Positions 54,533 through 64,000 of a stretch of 64,000 nucleotides of DNA are shown one piece after another. Location: contig NZ_CP141728.1 of NCBI RefSeq assembly GCF_035621135.1, positions 2,294,001-2,358,000 on the forward strand. Reading direction: 5' to 3'. The translations under genes and the position numbers were made by a program. Position 1 is the first letter of the stretch. Every line of letters begins with the position of its first letter. The notes beneath the pieces are model-generated. The model was not told where the DNA came from and ran no database searches. It saw only the letters and a program-made list of their open reading frames with translations. The DNA is from Sinanaerobacter sp. ZZT-01 (GTDB taxonomy: Bacteria > Bacillota > Clostridia > Peptostreptococcales > Anaerovoracaceae).

Positions 54533-56230
54533 GTGAGAAATAATATGAAAAAAGGTTCTAATCAAAAGAATACAAGCATAAAGAAGAAGAAAGAGAATAA
54601 AAGGGAAGACAAGCAGAAGCAGCGTCTGATGATTTGCATCGTGTTTTTTTTTCTATGTTTATTTGGACTGGCCGTTAAACTGACTTGGATACAATTAATC
54701 GATCAAGGACAATATGTATCTGTCATTAACCGTCAGCATAGAATTATGATCGAAGGTGTTGACAAACGTGGTGTCATCTATGATCGCAATCAAAATCCGA
54801 TTACAGATGCAGTGGAAGAGTATGTATATATTATTCGAAAGGAAAGTGTGACGGCTGAAAGCAAGAAGTTGTTAAATAGAATGAATGCAAAAGCTATTCG
54901 CAGTGATAATTTCCGATATTATGTTTATCGCTGCGATACTTTTTATAAAGAGGAATCAAAAAAATTGGAAAAAGAATATGGCGCATTTATAATGAAGACG
55001 AAGCAGCGCTATAGCGATGAACAGCCTGCGGTCCATTTAATAGGTTATTTGAATGGTGCAGATGGGAATGGAGTTTGCGGATTAGAAAAGGACTATGATG
55101 ATTATCTTTCTCAGCAAGAAAAGAGTATTTATTCTGTGGGGGATGGAAGTGGTTATATCATCCCGGGGCAAGGGATTCATGGAACAACCGGAAAAGAAGT
55201 CGGACTTTTGACAACAATCGATTTGCCAGTGCAGAAAAAGGCGGAATCGGTATTAAGGAAAAGTGGCTTAGATGGCACAATTATTATTACAGATGTAAGA
55301 AATGGAGCTGTTTTAGCTGCTGCAAGCAGTCCCACCTTCGATCCCAATAAAGTAGAAGAATATCTTAGAAGCAAAGGAAAGGAATTAATGAATCATGCAA
55401 CACAAGGGCAATACCCACCGGGGTCTGTATTTAAAATGGTTGTTGCCGCTGCTGCTTTGGAAAATGGGATAAGTCCGGATACGGTTTTCACTTGTATTGG
55501 ACATGAAGATTTGGGTGGAATATCTATCAAATGTGCAAGCGGAGGTGAAACAGGGCATGGTGAGATTTCATTTGAAGATGCATTTGCTAAATCCTGCAAT
55601 GCAACCTTTATTCAAATCGGAAAGCAACTAGGTGGGCAGACTATTTTAGATATGGCTCGTTTGTTTGGCTTTAATGAAAAAACATTGACAGGCTATTCTT
55701 CAGAAAAGGCGGGAAATCTTCCTTCACTGCAAGATGCACAGGGAGCTGGTATTGGGAACTTGTCCATCGGACAGGGAACTTTACTGGTTACACCGATGCA
55801 GGTTGCGAAGATGACACAGATTATTGCTAATGACGGAGCGTGTACAGGGCTTCAATTGGTTCGGGGAATCGTAACAAATGGAAAACAAGAACTATTTCCC
55901 AAGACAGAAATTCAGCAATGTATTTCCCGGGAAACGGCGGAGATTTTGCAACGATTTATGATTGATACTGCAAAATATGGAACTGCAAATAATTTGGGAG
56001 ATTTATCAGCTGGTGGAAAGACAGGATCAGCGGAAGCAGCAGATAATGGAGAAAGAGTAGTGCATGGCTGGTTCACTGGATTTATTCCGGCACAACACCC
56101 TCTATATACAATTACGGTATTTGTAGAGCAGGGAGGCTCTGGCAGAGCATCTGCTGTTCCGATATTCAAAGAGATAGCAGAGAATTTGTTGCTTTCAACG
56201 AGTAAAGATGGTTCGGAAGAAACGAGATAA
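54533..56230 (+). CDS. Penicillin-binding protein, transpeptidase (PbpA/SpoVD/FtsI-like)
   Basis: Class B penicillin-binding protein of 565 residues. A charged N-terminus and one transmembrane helix (about 31-50) precede the dimerisation region; the transpeptidase motifs are SVFK (in YPPGSVFKM), SCN (KSCNATF) and KTGS. GTG start at 54533 or ATG 54545; the site is weak. Its place next to sigK suggests a sporulation-type role, but it lacks the PASTA domain of SpoVD. Confidence 0.86.
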   Translation: MRNNMKKGSNQKNTSIKKKKENKREDKQKQRLMICIVFFFLCLFGLAVKLTWIQLIDQGQYVSVINRQHRIMIEGVDKRGVIYDRNQNPITDAVEEYVYIIRKESVTAESKKLLNRMNAKAIRSDNFRYYVYRCDTFYKEESKKLEKEYGAFIMKTKQRYSDEQPAVHLIGYLNGADGNGVCGLEKDYDDYLSQQEKSIYSVGDGSGYIIPGQGIHGTTGKEVGLLTTIDLPVQKKAESVLRKSGLDGTIIITDVRNGAVLAAASSPTFDPNKVEEYLRSKGKELMNHATQGQYPPGSVFKMVVAAAALENGISPDTVFTCIGHEDLGGISIKCASGGETGHGEISFEDAFAKSCNATFIQIGKQLGGQTILDMARLFGFNEKTLTGYSSEKAGNLPSLQDAQGAGIGNLSIGQGTLLVTPMQVAKMTQIIANDGACTGLQLVRGIVTNGKQELFPKTEIQQCISRETAEILQRFMIDTAKYGTANNLGDLSAGGKTGSAEAADNGERVVHGWFTGFIPAQHPLYTITVFVEQGGSGRASAVPIFKEIAENLLLSTSKDGSEETR

Positions 56231-56257
56231 GTCTTAAAAATTTGCAAGGCTTATCTC
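56224..56257. other. Inverted repeat between convergent genes
   Basis: Arms 56224-56233 and 56248-56257 pair over 10 bases (one G-U) with a 14-base loop. It overlaps the stop of the PBP gene and precedes the convergent sigK stop; no T-run on the + strand. Confidence 0.5.
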
Positions 56258-56267
56258 ATACTTCCGT

Positions 56268-56978
56268 TTAAAGTTCCAATTCGTCAGAAAACGCTTCTTT
56301 TAATTTTGAAATAGCTTTTTTTTCAATGCGGGATACATAGGAGCGGGAAATACCAAGCTCTTTTGCCACTTCACGCTGGGTTTTACAGCCCTGACCGGAC
56401 AAACCAAAGCGCTTAATGATGACGCTGCGTTCCCGGTCCTTTAAAAGATCGGTAATTGCAGTATATAATTTCTTGACCTGTATTTTATTATCAATATCAT
56501 CTAAAATGGCATCGGCATCAGTACCTAAAATATCATTAAAGCTAATTTCATTGCCATCCTTGTCAGTTCCAATTGGATCATTCAAGGAAATTTCGACTCT
56601 TGCTTTTTTGTTACTTCGGATGGACATTAGGATTTCATTTTCAATGCATTTAGCTGCATATGTAGCTAGGCGTACTGATTTGCCTATTTTATATGTATTT
56701 ACAGCTTTGATCAATCCGATTGTACCGATTGAAATTAAGTCATCTGGGTTTTTTCCTGTGTTGCCGTATTTTTTTGCAATGTGAGCTACTAATCTGAGAT
56801 TGCGTTCCACTAAAATGTTTTTCGCTTCCTTGTCTCCTGATTCATAAAGCTTTAAATAGTAAGCTTCTTCTTTATCAGTTAAAGGTTGAGGAAAGGAATT
56901 GCCCATAGAAACATAGGAGGAAAGCAATACCAGGGGATTAGATAGCAGCAGAGAGGTGAGGATTAACGATAGGCTCAT
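56268..56978 (-). CDS. sigK: RNA polymerase sigma-K (mother cell, late)
   Basis: Sigma factor of 236 residues. ATG 56978 (MSLSLILTSLLL) follows AAAGGGGA by about nine bases and includes the hydrophobic pro-sequence-like N-terminus. Regions 2 and 4 intact, including ELGISRSYVSRIEKKA. The gene is continuous; no skin-type insertion element interrupts it. An upstream in-frame ATG at 57011 is not needed. Confidence 0.93.
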   Translation of the reverse strand: MSLSLILTSLLLSNPLVLLSSYVSMGNSFPQPLTDKEEAYYLKLYESGDKEAKNILVERNLRLVAHIAKKYGNTGKNPDDLISIGTIGLIKAVNTYKIGKSVRLATYAAKCIENEILMSIRSNKKARVEISLNDPIGTDKDGNEISFNDILGTDADAILDDIDNKIQVKKLYTAITDLLKDRERSVIIKRFGLSGQGCKTQREVAKELGISRSYVSRIEKKAISKLKEAFSDELEL

Positions 56979-57011
56979 TCTGTGATTCCCCTTTCCTAAA
57001 TTGTCGGTCAA

Positions 57012-57459
57012 TGTTAGAAGTATATGAAAGGAAATGGAAAATAGTGCCTGTCAGGAAAAAGAAATGTCAGGTAAAAGTATTTTTATGATTTACCTGGTAT
57101 GATATTAATCCTTTGATTAACACATCCGGCAATCAATCGGTTGATCTATTTGCAGCTTTTGACGCAGGCATTCCAATTTGTCCTGCGTTCCGTGAGTAAT
57201 CACCTTTGTTTTTGCAATAATATGTGCAGTTTTTACCTCACATTCAATGCAATAGTTTGCTTAATTCATTATATACAACCATCTTTTTTAGGCTCTTTGT
57301 CAGCATATCGGCTTAACGTTTTTTATAAGAATGTTCTTATATTAATTCATGTTTTTTCACACGTTTATACCTTGTATTAAGCAACTCAAAATGCTACAAT
57401 GATATGTACGCATAGTTTGACAAAATGTACAAAAAAATGATACACAATGAGGAATAAGA
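57012..57459. other. Intergenic region with promoters and a possible gene remnant
   Basis: About 450 bases without a firm gene. The - strand 57117-57260 is open for 47 codons and would read with CIEC near the start and CRMC at the end, but there is no ATG, and a stop lies directly before it; it may be the remains of a small zinc-type protein. On the + strand a promoter (TTGTAT, 17, TACAAT; 57372-57400) faces maf. Confidence 0.5.
57372..57400 (+). promoter_or_regulatory. Promoter of the maf-radC-mre operon
   Basis: -35 TTGTAT (57372-57377), 17-base spacer, -10 TACAAT (57395-57400), 60 bases before maf. A second candidate, TTGACA (57417-57422) with TACACA, follows. Confidence 0.55.
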
Positions 57460-58035
57460 ATGAAATCCAAGATGATTCTAGCTTCTGGTTCACCTAGAAG
57501 AATAGAGATGATGCAAAAACATGGTATTTTTCCACAGATAATGAAACCGGAAGTAGATGAAACACTTCCGAAAGATATCAATGCCTGTCAGTCAGTCATG
57601 TATCTTGCCTTAAAAAAGGCACTTCATGTGGAAGAAAAATGTCGAGAAGGGATCATTTTAGCAGCGGATACTTTGGTATATAAGGACGAAACTATTGGGA
57701 AGCCAAAGGACTATGAAGATGCTGTTCGAATATTAAAATCCTTACGAGATCAAAAGCATTCTGTTCTAACCGGAGTCGCGATCGTAGAAGTAAACACAAC
57801 AAATAGAAGAGTTTTCTATGAATCAACGGAGGTCATTTTTAAAAAATATTCCGATCAGGATATTATAAATTATATAGAAAGTGGCGAGGCATGGGATAAA
57901 GCGGGAGCTTATGCTATACAAGGCAGCTTTTCTAGGTATATTGATGCGTTTATAGGAGATTATGATAATGTAGTTGGATTTCCGTGGAAGCGTATTCTGA
58001 AGGAATTAGATATTCTCGGTTTTGGGGAACTGTAA
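57460..58035 (+). CDS. maf: Maf nucleotide pyrophosphatase
   Basis: 191 residues, Maf/YhdE family: LASGSPRRIEM at the N-terminus, EVDE, the AADTLV motif, GKP(KD) and GAYAIQG. Hydrolyses dTTP/UTP or modified nucleotides and links to septum formation. AATGAGGAAT before ATG. First of the division/shape operon. Confidence 0.92.
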   Translation: MKSKMILASGSPRRIEMMQKHGIFPQIMKPEVDETLPKDINACQSVMYLALKKALHVEEKCREGIILAADTLVYKDETIGKPKDYEDAVRILKSLRDQKHSVLTGVAIVEVNTTNRRVFYESTEVIFKKYSDQDIINYIESGEAWDKAGAYAIQGSFSRYIDAFIGDYDNVVGFPWKRILKELDILGFGEL

Positions 58036-58073
58036 TGAGAGGTTTCTTTCCTGATTAAGGAAGGAGATTCAGT

Positions 58074-58778
58074 GTGAAACAAGAGAAATTAAAAGGTTCA
58101 ATCACAATAAAAGAAATGCCGCAAGAGGAACGTCCGCGTGAAAAAATGATGAAGTATGGTGTTTTTTCTCTATCTAATGTTGAGTTGCTGTCTATTTTAA
58201 TTGGCAGTGGGACAAGAAATACAACGGCATTATCATTAGCAGCAAGGATTATATCTCTTGAAAAAGATGGAATTTCTTTTTTAGGGCATTGTTTACCGCA
58301 GGATTTGTGTGCAATTAAAGGGATTGGTATGGCAAAATCGTGTCAGATTGTTGCTGGGATTGCACTTGGGAAGCGAATTGCAACCCAACCAAGAGGTAAA
58401 CGACTTCGTATTGGTTCGCCTGACGAGGTTGCAGCGCTTTTTATGGAAGAATTGCGTTACTTAAAAAAAGAATTTTTTCGAGTTTTACTATTAAATACTA
58501 AAAATGAAATCATAGGGATGGAAGATGCATCTATAGGAAATTTAAACAGCTCAATCGTTCATCCACGTGAGATTTTTTGTTCTGCGATTAAAAAAAGTGC
58601 TTCTTCCATGATTGTCGTTCACAATCATCCCAGTGGAAACCCGAAACCAAGCCAAAATGATTTGAATGTGACAGTACGTTTAGTGGAGGCAGGGAAATTA
58701 TTGGGAATTTCTGTAGTGGATCATTTAATCATCGGCGATGGCGTCTACATTAGTTTAAAAGAAAAAGGCTTGCTTTAA
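58074..58778 (+). CDS. radC: RadC family JAB-domain protein
   Basis: 234 residues: N-terminal helix-hairpin-helix (IKGIGMAKSCQI), then a JAB/MPN+ metalloprotease-like domain with VHNHPSGNPKPSQND. The cellular role of RadC is unclear. GTG start at 58074 with AAGGAG upstream. Confidence 0.92.
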   Translation: MKQEKLKGSITIKEMPQEERPREKMMKYGVFSLSNVELLSILIGSGTRNTTALSLAARIISLEKDGISFLGHCLPQDLCAIKGIGMAKSCQIVAGIALGKRIATQPRGKRLRIGSPDEVAALFMEELRYLKKEFFRVLLLNTKNEIIGMEDASIGNLNSSIVHPREIFCSAIKKSASSMIVVHNHPSGNPKPSQNDLNVTVRLVEAGKLLGISVVDHLIIGDGVYISLKEKGLL

Positions 58779-58812
58779 ATTTGCAAAAAAATGCAAAATA
58801 TATAGGGGGAAA

Positions 58813-59853
58813 ATGACAATGAATTTTAGATTTTTTTCACAGGATTTAGGAATTGATCTAGGAACGGCAAATACGTTGATTTATTCAAAAAATAAGGGAA
58901 TTATATTAGATGAGCCATCTGTAATTGCAATGGATGAAAGTACACATCAAGTTTTGGCAACTGGGCATGAAGCAAAAGAAATGCTTGGAAGGGCACCGAA
59001 GCATATACGCGTTGTCCGCCCTTTGCAGGATGGCGTGATTTCTGACTTTGTAATGACACAGACCATGCTTAAGGAATATTTAAATAAGGCTGTAGCGCAG
59101 CGCTCGGCATTTACACAAATTCGTGTAGTTGTAGGGGTGCCTTCCGGTGTGACAGAGGTGGAAAAGCGAGCGGTGGAAGAGGTCATACGCCAGATGGGAG
59201 CAAAGGATGTATATATCTTGGATGAACCAATGGCAGCAGCTATTGGCTCGGGTCTTGATGTAGATGCAGCAAATGGCTGTATGGTTGCTGATGTTGGAGG
59301 AGGAACTTCAGATATTGCCATTATTGCTTTAGGTGGTATCGTTGAGAGCACATCTTTACGATTTGCCGGTGATAAAATGGATGAAGCAATCGTAGCTTAT
59401 ATGAGAAAGAATTTTAACCTTCTGATTGGAGAAAAAACTGCCGAAGAAATAAAGAAGACAGTCGGCTGTGTATTTCCTGATGAGGAAACAGAGAATATAT
59501 CTATGGAAGCAAGAGGGCGAGATATTATCAGTGGTTTGCCAAAAACTATCAACGTAACGTCTTCGGATATTATGAATGCATTGGAAGAGCCAATCGGCAC
59601 GTTGATTGAAGGAATTAAGACTACACTGGAGAAAGCACCACCTGAATTGGCCGCAGACATTGTTAATAATGGTTTGGTACTAACTGGAGGTGGTTCCTTG
59701 CTTCGTGGTTTAGACAGGCTCATTAATTATAGTACTGGTATGCATGTAACAGTTGCAGAAAATGCTTTAGAGGCGGTTGCCGAAGGAACGGGAAAAAGCT
59801 TGGGAAGCATCGAAGGGGTAAAACGACACGCATACAGAAATAGAAAGTATTAA
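58813..59853 (+). CDS. mreB: Rod shape-determining protein MreB
   Basis: Actin-like filament protein of 346 residues: phosphate-1 DLGIDLGTANTLIY, DVGGGTSDIA and GGGSLLRGLD. Organises sidewall synthesis with MreC, MreD and PBP2 encoded next. AGGGGG upstream of the start (ATG 58813 or 58819). Confidence 0.95.
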   Translation: MTMNFRFFSQDLGIDLGTANTLIYSKNKGIILDEPSVIAMDESTHQVLATGHEAKEMLGRAPKHIRVVRPLQDGVISDFVMTQTMLKEYLNKAVAQRSAFTQIRVVVGVPSGVTEVEKRAVEEVIRQMGAKDVYILDEPMAAAIGSGLDVDAANGCMVADVGGGTSDIAIIALGGIVESTSLRFAGDKMDEAIVAYMRKNFNLLIGEKTAEEIKKTVGCVFPDEETENISMEARGRDIISGLPKTINVTSSDIMNALEEPIGTLIEGIKTTLEKAPPELAADIVNNGLVLTGGGSLLRGLDRLINYSTGMHVTVAENALEAVAEGTGKSLGSIEGVKRHAYRNRKY

Positions 59854-59867
59854 TGGAGTGAAGAGCA

Positions 59868-60692
59868 GTGAAGTGGTTTAGGGAGCACACGAGACTTGCA
59901 ATTATAATAGGTGCCTTTTTAATTTTAATTGTTATTATTGCGGTGTCCTTTTTAAATAAAGGAAACAGTTCTTGGTTTGGGAAAAAAGTTGAAGGAGGCC
60001 TTACAAAGGTACAAGAACCTATTTCCAGTGCCGGGAATGGAGTCAGCAATGGGATTTTTGGGATTTTTCGTTTTCGGTCAATTGCAAAGGAAAATGAAAA
60101 ATTGAAAGAGGAAGTCTCAACATTGAATCAACAGATTATACAAAATCGACTGAGTGAGCTGGAGCTTGCGGAGTTGCGTGAGCTATCAAACAGTTTAAAT
60201 TATGTAGGTGGTGAGAGGGAGTATGGCTATGTCACTGCGGATGTAATTGCCTTAGATGGTTCAAGCTGGTTTAATCTATTTACCATTAATGCAGGAAAAG
60301 AAGAAGGAGTCATAAAGAATTCGATTGTTGTCGGTGGTGATGGCTTGATTGGTCGTGTACTGGAGGTCGGAAGCCACTGGTCAAAGGTTATATCGCTGAT
60401 TGATGAAAACAGCAATGTTAGTTTTCAGGTATCACGAAATTTGCAGCTTCTTGGAATCTTATCCGGTGATGGAAAAGGAAGTTTGAAAGGATATATGTTA
60501 GATCCGGAGGCGACGGTCGGAGAGGGAGATATGCTTCTCACTTCAGGCATCGGTATCTACCCGAAAGGGATTCCGATTGGAAAGATAAGCAGCGTTACTT
60601 TAGATACAGATTCTCTCTTAAAAACGTTGACAATAGAACCAGTCGTCTACTTTAAAAATATTCAAAAGGTTACCGTTATTATTCCAAATTAA
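59868..60692 (+). CDS. mreC: Rod shape-determining protein MreC
   Basis: 274 residues: one transmembrane helix (about 11-27), a coiled coil (about 70-105) and a C-terminal beta domain with DGLIGRVLEVG and GIYPKGIPIGKI. GTG start with GGAGTGAAG upstream. Confidence 0.92.
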   Translation: MKWFREHTRLAIIIGAFLILIVIIAVSFLNKGNSSWFGKKVEGGLTKVQEPISSAGNGVSNGIFGIFRFRSIAKENEKLKEEVSTLNQQIIQNRLSELELAELRELSNSLNYVGGEREYGYVTADVIALDGSSWFNLFTINAGKEEGVIKNSIVVGGDGLIGRVLEVGSHWSKVISLIDENSNVSFQVSRNLQLLGILSGDGKGSLKGYMLDPEATVGEGDMLLTSGIGIYPKGIPIGKISSVTLDTDSLLKTLTIEPVVYFKNIQKVTVIIPN

Positions 60693-60713
60693 TCAATATA
60701 GAGAGGCGGAGGC

Positions 60714-61208
60714 GTGAAATACGGTCATTCATTTATACTCTTTTTAGCTGCATTTTTATTGCAGTCAACTGTATTAAATCATTTAAGTTTTTTCGGTGTA
60801 ACACCCAATTTAGTTTTATGTCTTGTAATAGTTTTGACTTTCTTATATGATGAATACCCTGGTATTGTGGGGGGTTTATTGTTTGGACTAATACAAGACT
60901 TGTGCTTTGGGGAAATAATAGGGATTGCTTCTTTGGCTTATTTCGCCATAGGCTTAAGCATTTTATATGTAAAAAAATTATTGTATCAGGATAATGTGCT
61001 ATCCATATTATTCATAACGATAAGCAGTACATTGGGCTATTATTTAATATATTGGGGAGTTTTCTTTTTATTTAACGGGCACTATCATTTTTTATATATG
61101 GCTAAAATATTGCCGATTTCTATTATTTATAATAATATCTTTACGATTTTCTATTATTTAATTATTGGAAAAACATTGGAAAAAAATCCAAAAGATCGGT
61201 ATGTTTAA
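60714..61208 (+). CDS. mreD: Rod shape-determining protein MreD
   Basis: Membrane protein of 164 residues with five hydrophobic helices, MreD family. GTG start with GAGGCGGAGG upstream. Between mreC and the PBP2 gene. Confidence 0.9.
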   Translation: MKYGHSFILFLAAFLLQSTVLNHLSFFGVTPNLVLCLVIVLTFLYDEYPGIVGGLLFGLIQDLCFGEIIGIASLAYFAIGLSILYVKKLLYQDNVLSILFITISSTLGYYLIYWGVFFLFNGHYHFLYMAKILPISIIYNNIFTIFYYLIIGKTLEKNPKDRYV

Positions 61209-61220
61209 TGGAGATTTTCT

Positions 61221-63977
61221 ATGAATCATTGGATTAAATCAAGAAATAATCAAATATTACTAGTTACATGCGTCTTAATGAGTATGCTTTTAATGCGGCT
61301 ATTTTTTCTCACGGTTATTCAAGGAGGAACTTGGGCTGAAGCAGCTAAAAGCTTAAGTGTTAAGAAGCTCTACACCGTTGCACCTCGCGGTCAAATTTAT
61401 GATCGCTATGGAAGAGTGCTGGCTGGAAACAAACCAAGTTTTACAGTGCATTTCAGTGCCGGAGAATTGAGTGATGAGGAGATTAATCAAGAAGCTTTGC
61501 AGTTAATTGGAATTTTAGAAGAAAACGGCGAGGTATATCGAGACAACTTTCCGATCATGATGAACGGAAACGGCGGTTTTTATTACACTTTCGATCGAAC
61601 CATTGAAGAATGGCTGATCGCACAGGGAATGCCGACTACTTTTACGGCAGAACAGGCATTTAATGAAATTCGCAGAAGAAATAGTATAGACGAGGGCATG
61701 AACGAATATGAGGCACAAGCCCAGCTACAGACTGTATACAATGTTTATCCGCCAATATCTGTAAAAAATATGGAGTTCTTAGAAACGCTCGAATTAAATA
61801 GTTTTTTGGACCGCTATTATTTGAAACATGATTTATCTGCAGAAGAGACCTTCTATGCATTACGCGAAAAATGCAAAATTGACCCATCCATTTCAGATTC
61901 ACAGGCAAGAAAAATTTTGATGATTCGAAATGAGCTGGCAGCACAAGGGTATCGGCGTTATATTCCGGCTACCATCGCAAAGGATGTAGCAGATCGGACC
62001 ATTATTACCATTGAAGAGCGAAGCTCAGATCTGCTGGGAGTTGATGTCGTTGCCGAATCAGTCCGCTATTATCCGAATGAAAATACAGCGTCGCATTTAA
62101 TCGGATATTTGGGGCAAATATCTGAAAGTGAAAAAGAAAGCTACATGGAAAAAGGATACAGTCTCAGTGATATGGTTGGAAAAGACGGTATAGAGAAAAA
62201 ATATGAAGAGGATCTAAAAGGTGTAGACGGAGTTAAGAGTGTAGAAGTAAATGTGCATGGTGAACAAACCCGTGTAATTAACGATACAAAAACGGAAAAA
62301 GGAAAAGATGTTTATCTCACAATTGATTTAGATATTCAGAAAACAGCAGAGAATGCTTTGGAGCAAGCTTTACTTGCGATTCAAAGGGGCGGTTCATTTC
62401 AAAGCAAATGGGGTAACTATAAATACGGAACCGCATATCCGAATGCAAATGTAGGTGCCGTGGTTGCATTGGATTTAAAAACCGGTAATGTATTGGCGAT
62501 GGCAAGTTATCCTGACTTTAATCCAAATTTATTTGCGACAGGAATTTCAAAGGAAGACTGGCAATCTTTGCAGGGAAAGAATTTACGTGATCCGCTTTCT
62601 CCGGTACCCTTATTTAATGTAGCGGCAAGAACTGCAGTTCAGCCTGGTTCAACTTTTAAGCTGGTCACAGCAACTGCTGCATTGGAAAGTGGTTTAGACC
62701 CGCAAAGAAAACTTCGTGATGGCGGATATATTGCATTAGGAAAGAGTACTTACGGGTGCCTTTTATGGAACCGCTATAAAAGAACTCACGGGCTTGTAAA
62801 CTTGTATGAGGCGATTGAGGTATCTTGCAATTATTATTTTTATGACTTGGTATCCAATAAGGACTATACAAAGGGAACTTCACTGGGCTTAGATCGTTCT
62901 ATGGGTATTGAAAAAATTATGGAATATGCACAGCAGTACGGACTGGGACTGCCGACCGGCATTGAAATATCAGAGACGGTTGCTTCGGTGCCCACGGCAG
63001 AAGGGAAAATGAAAAACACCAAAAGATCATTACACAATATATTGTTTAGCCGAGCCGAACTGTATTTTACAAAAGAAACGATTTCGAATAAAGAACTGTT
63101 GAATACTTATATAGATGAAATTGTAAGTTGGACAGAGGAAAATCCGACTTATTCTGAAACTCTAAAAAGAATGAAAAAGATGGGCTTAAAAGAAGAAATG
63201 CAAGATACTGTTGCTCAGTTGTGTAAGTTTGATTATTATAATATGGCGACGTTTACAACCGGCGATGAATTAATTATTTCCATTGGGCAGGGGGAAAATT
63301 CATATACTCCTCTTCAAATGGCAAATTATATTGCAACTCTTGGGAATAAAGGTGTCTTAAATCAGGTGAGTGTCGTAAAAGGAGTGGAAGGTACTGGAAC
63401 AGTTGAAAAAGCATCTGGGACAAAGATGAATGTTACAGATGATTCCATTTTTGATGATATGATTGAAGGAATGCGGCGTGTTGCAGTGGGTTCACAGGGA
63501 AGTGCAAGAGCTGTTTTTTCTAACTTTCCGGTAAGTGTTGCAGCTAAGACTGGTACTGCGGAAAGGGGCGGAAAGATTAATCCACCGGATGAAGTTGAAT
63601 ATATAAAGAAGTATCTTCCAAGAATATCCAGTCGGTTACAGTGGAGTGATGTAGAAAAAGAAATGTACCGTCTGATGGATGAATATCCCGACTTATATCA
63701 AACAAAAAATTATGCTGTTCGTCAAGCAGTTATGCTTTTAAGTGATGGAAAAGTGACTGAAGAAAGAATTGACGCATACAAGGCGGATTATGATAACTTT
63801 GCATGGTTTGTATGTCTTGCGCCGGTTGAAGATCCGCAGATAGCGATTTCCGTTTTACTTTTCCAAGGTGGGTCCGGAGGATATGCTGCACCGATAGCAA
63901 GGGAAATCATTGCACAGTATATGGGGTTAAACCAAACTTATACAGATTATGATTTGAGCACCAAGATAACACAGTAA
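61221..63977 (+). CDS. mrdA: Penicillin-binding protein 2 (elongation-type transpeptidase)
   Basis: Class B PBP of 918 residues with one N-terminal transmembrane helix (about 12-31). Motifs: STFK in QPGSTFKLV, SCN in VSCNYYFY and KTGT in AAKTGTAERG. Longer than typical PBP2 (600-700): an extra segment near residues 90-200 and a roughly 80-residue insert around 595-670 before IGQGENSYTPLQ. Follows mreD by 12 bases. Site of sidewall peptidoglycan cross-linking. Confidence 0.91.
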   Translation: MNHWIKSRNNQILLVTCVLMSMLLMRLFFLTVIQGGTWAEAAKSLSVKKLYTVAPRGQIYDRYGRVLAGNKPSFTVHFSAGELSDEEINQEALQLIGILEENGEVYRDNFPIMMNGNGGFYYTFDRTIEEWLIAQGMPTTFTAEQAFNEIRRRNSIDEGMNEYEAQAQLQTVYNVYPPISVKNMEFLETLELNSFLDRYYLKHDLSAEETFYALREKCKIDPSISDSQARKILMIRNELAAQGYRRYIPATIAKDVADRTIITIEERSSDLLGVDVVAESVRYYPNENTASHLIGYLGQISESEKESYMEKGYSLSDMVGKDGIEKKYEEDLKGVDGVKSVEVNVHGEQTRVINDTKTEKGKDVYLTIDLDIQKTAENALEQALLAIQRGGSFQSKWGNYKYGTAYPNANVGAVVALDLKTGNVLAMASYPDFNPNLFATGISKEDWQSLQGKNLRDPLSPVPLFNVAARTAVQPGSTFKLVTATAALESGLDPQRKLRDGGYIALGKSTYGCLLWNRYKRTHGLVNLYEAIEVSCNYYFYDLVSNKDYTKGTSLGLDRSMGIEKIMEYAQQYGLGLPTGIEISETVASVPTAEGKMKNTKRSLHNILFSRAELYFTKETISNKELLNTYIDEIVSWTEENPTYSETLKRMKKMGLKEEMQDTVAQLCKFDYYNMATFTTGDELIISIGQGENSYTPLQMANYIATLGNKGVLNQVSVVKGVEGTGTVEKASGTKMNVTDDSIFDDMIEGMRRVAVGSQGSARAVFSNFPVSVAAKTGTAERGGKINPPDEVEYIKKYLPRISSRLQWSDVEKEMYRLMDEYPDLYQTKNYAVRQAVMLLSDGKVTEERIDAYKADYDNFAWFVCLAPVEDPQIAISVLLFQGGSGGYAAPIAREIIAQYMGLNQTYTDYDLSTKITQ

Positions 63978-63991
63978 GGAGTAAAGAGAGT

Positions 63992-64000
63992 ATGAACGAA
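63992..64000 (+). CDS. First codons of the next gene (partial)
   Basis: ATG 63992 follows AAGGAGTAAAGAGAG. Only three codons are visible. The usual gene at this place in mre operons is minC, but that cannot be judged here. Confidence 0.4.

Noticed and set aside
56268-56978. skin-type element in sigK
   Set aside because: The sigK frame is continuous from start to stop.
1-64000. CRISPR arrays, insertion sequences or prophage
   Set aside because: No spaced direct repeats, transposase, integrase or phage structural genes seen.

Overview
The window reads as a low-GC, Gram-positive, endospore-forming anaerobe of the class Clostridia. The evidence is SpoIIGA, sigma-E, sigma-G and sigma-K genes, an infC-rpmI-rplT operon with an AUU start, clostridial-type LexA, strong AGGAGG ribosome-binding sites and corrinoid-dependent methyl metabolism. 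I cannot name the species from sequence alone.

Layout. 1-3378: nucleoside-type ABC transporter, cut at the left edge. 3448-8015: YgiQ-type radical SAM protein, an orphan DNA methyltransferase, a YitT protein and a DMT transporter. 8256-17729: cell-envelope stress region with a secreted protein, two ABC transporters and two histidine-kinase/response-regulator pairs; the large FtsX-type permease is frameshifted. 17789-19265: small genes, a spore-type protein and two tRNAs. 19514-41897: a methylamine and pyrrolysine (Pyl) supercluster. 42052-46806: lexA, infC-rpmI-rplT, and spoIIGA-sigE-sigG. 47005-53078: MATE and NhaC transporters, prfC, ylmC, nrdR, cmk. 53143-57011: DUF1015 protein, a penicillin-binding protein, sigK. 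57460-64000: maf, radC, mreBCD, a PBP2, and the first codons of the next gene.

The centre of interest is the supercluster. A PocR/AraC-type regulator is divergent from a UroD-thioredoxin fusion, a corrinoid protein, trimethylamine methyltransferase mttB and dimethylamine methyltransferase mtbB. Both methyltransferase genes are interrupted by one in-frame TAG at the position expected for pyrrolysine. Further along are an NhaC transporter, an ornithine-racemase-like enzyme, a CobW GTPase, a RamA-like corrinoid reductive activator, and the whole Pyl machinery: a split synthetase (pylSc, pylSn), the amber suppressor tRNA pylT, and the biosynthetic genes pylB, pylC and pylD. The same overlapping gene string continues into a MetH-activation-domain protein, an RlmA-type rRNA methyltransferase and an amidohydrolase. 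The simplest model: methylamines are demethylated by Pyl-containing MttB and MtbB onto corrinoid proteins, oxidised cobalt is rescued by the RamA-like activator (perhaps also by SAM-dependent MetH-activation proteins), and the methyl group goes to a downstream acceptor through the UroD-like protein or an enzyme outside the window.

Unusual points are collected as findings. They include UAG used both as a sense codon and as the terminal codon of mttB, pylSc, pylB and cobW; an ornithine-type racemase next to a pathway with a D-ornithine-type intermediate; a UroD-thioredoxin fusion with an altered zinc site; and a possible anti-Shine-Dalgarno arrangement at the spoIIG promoter.
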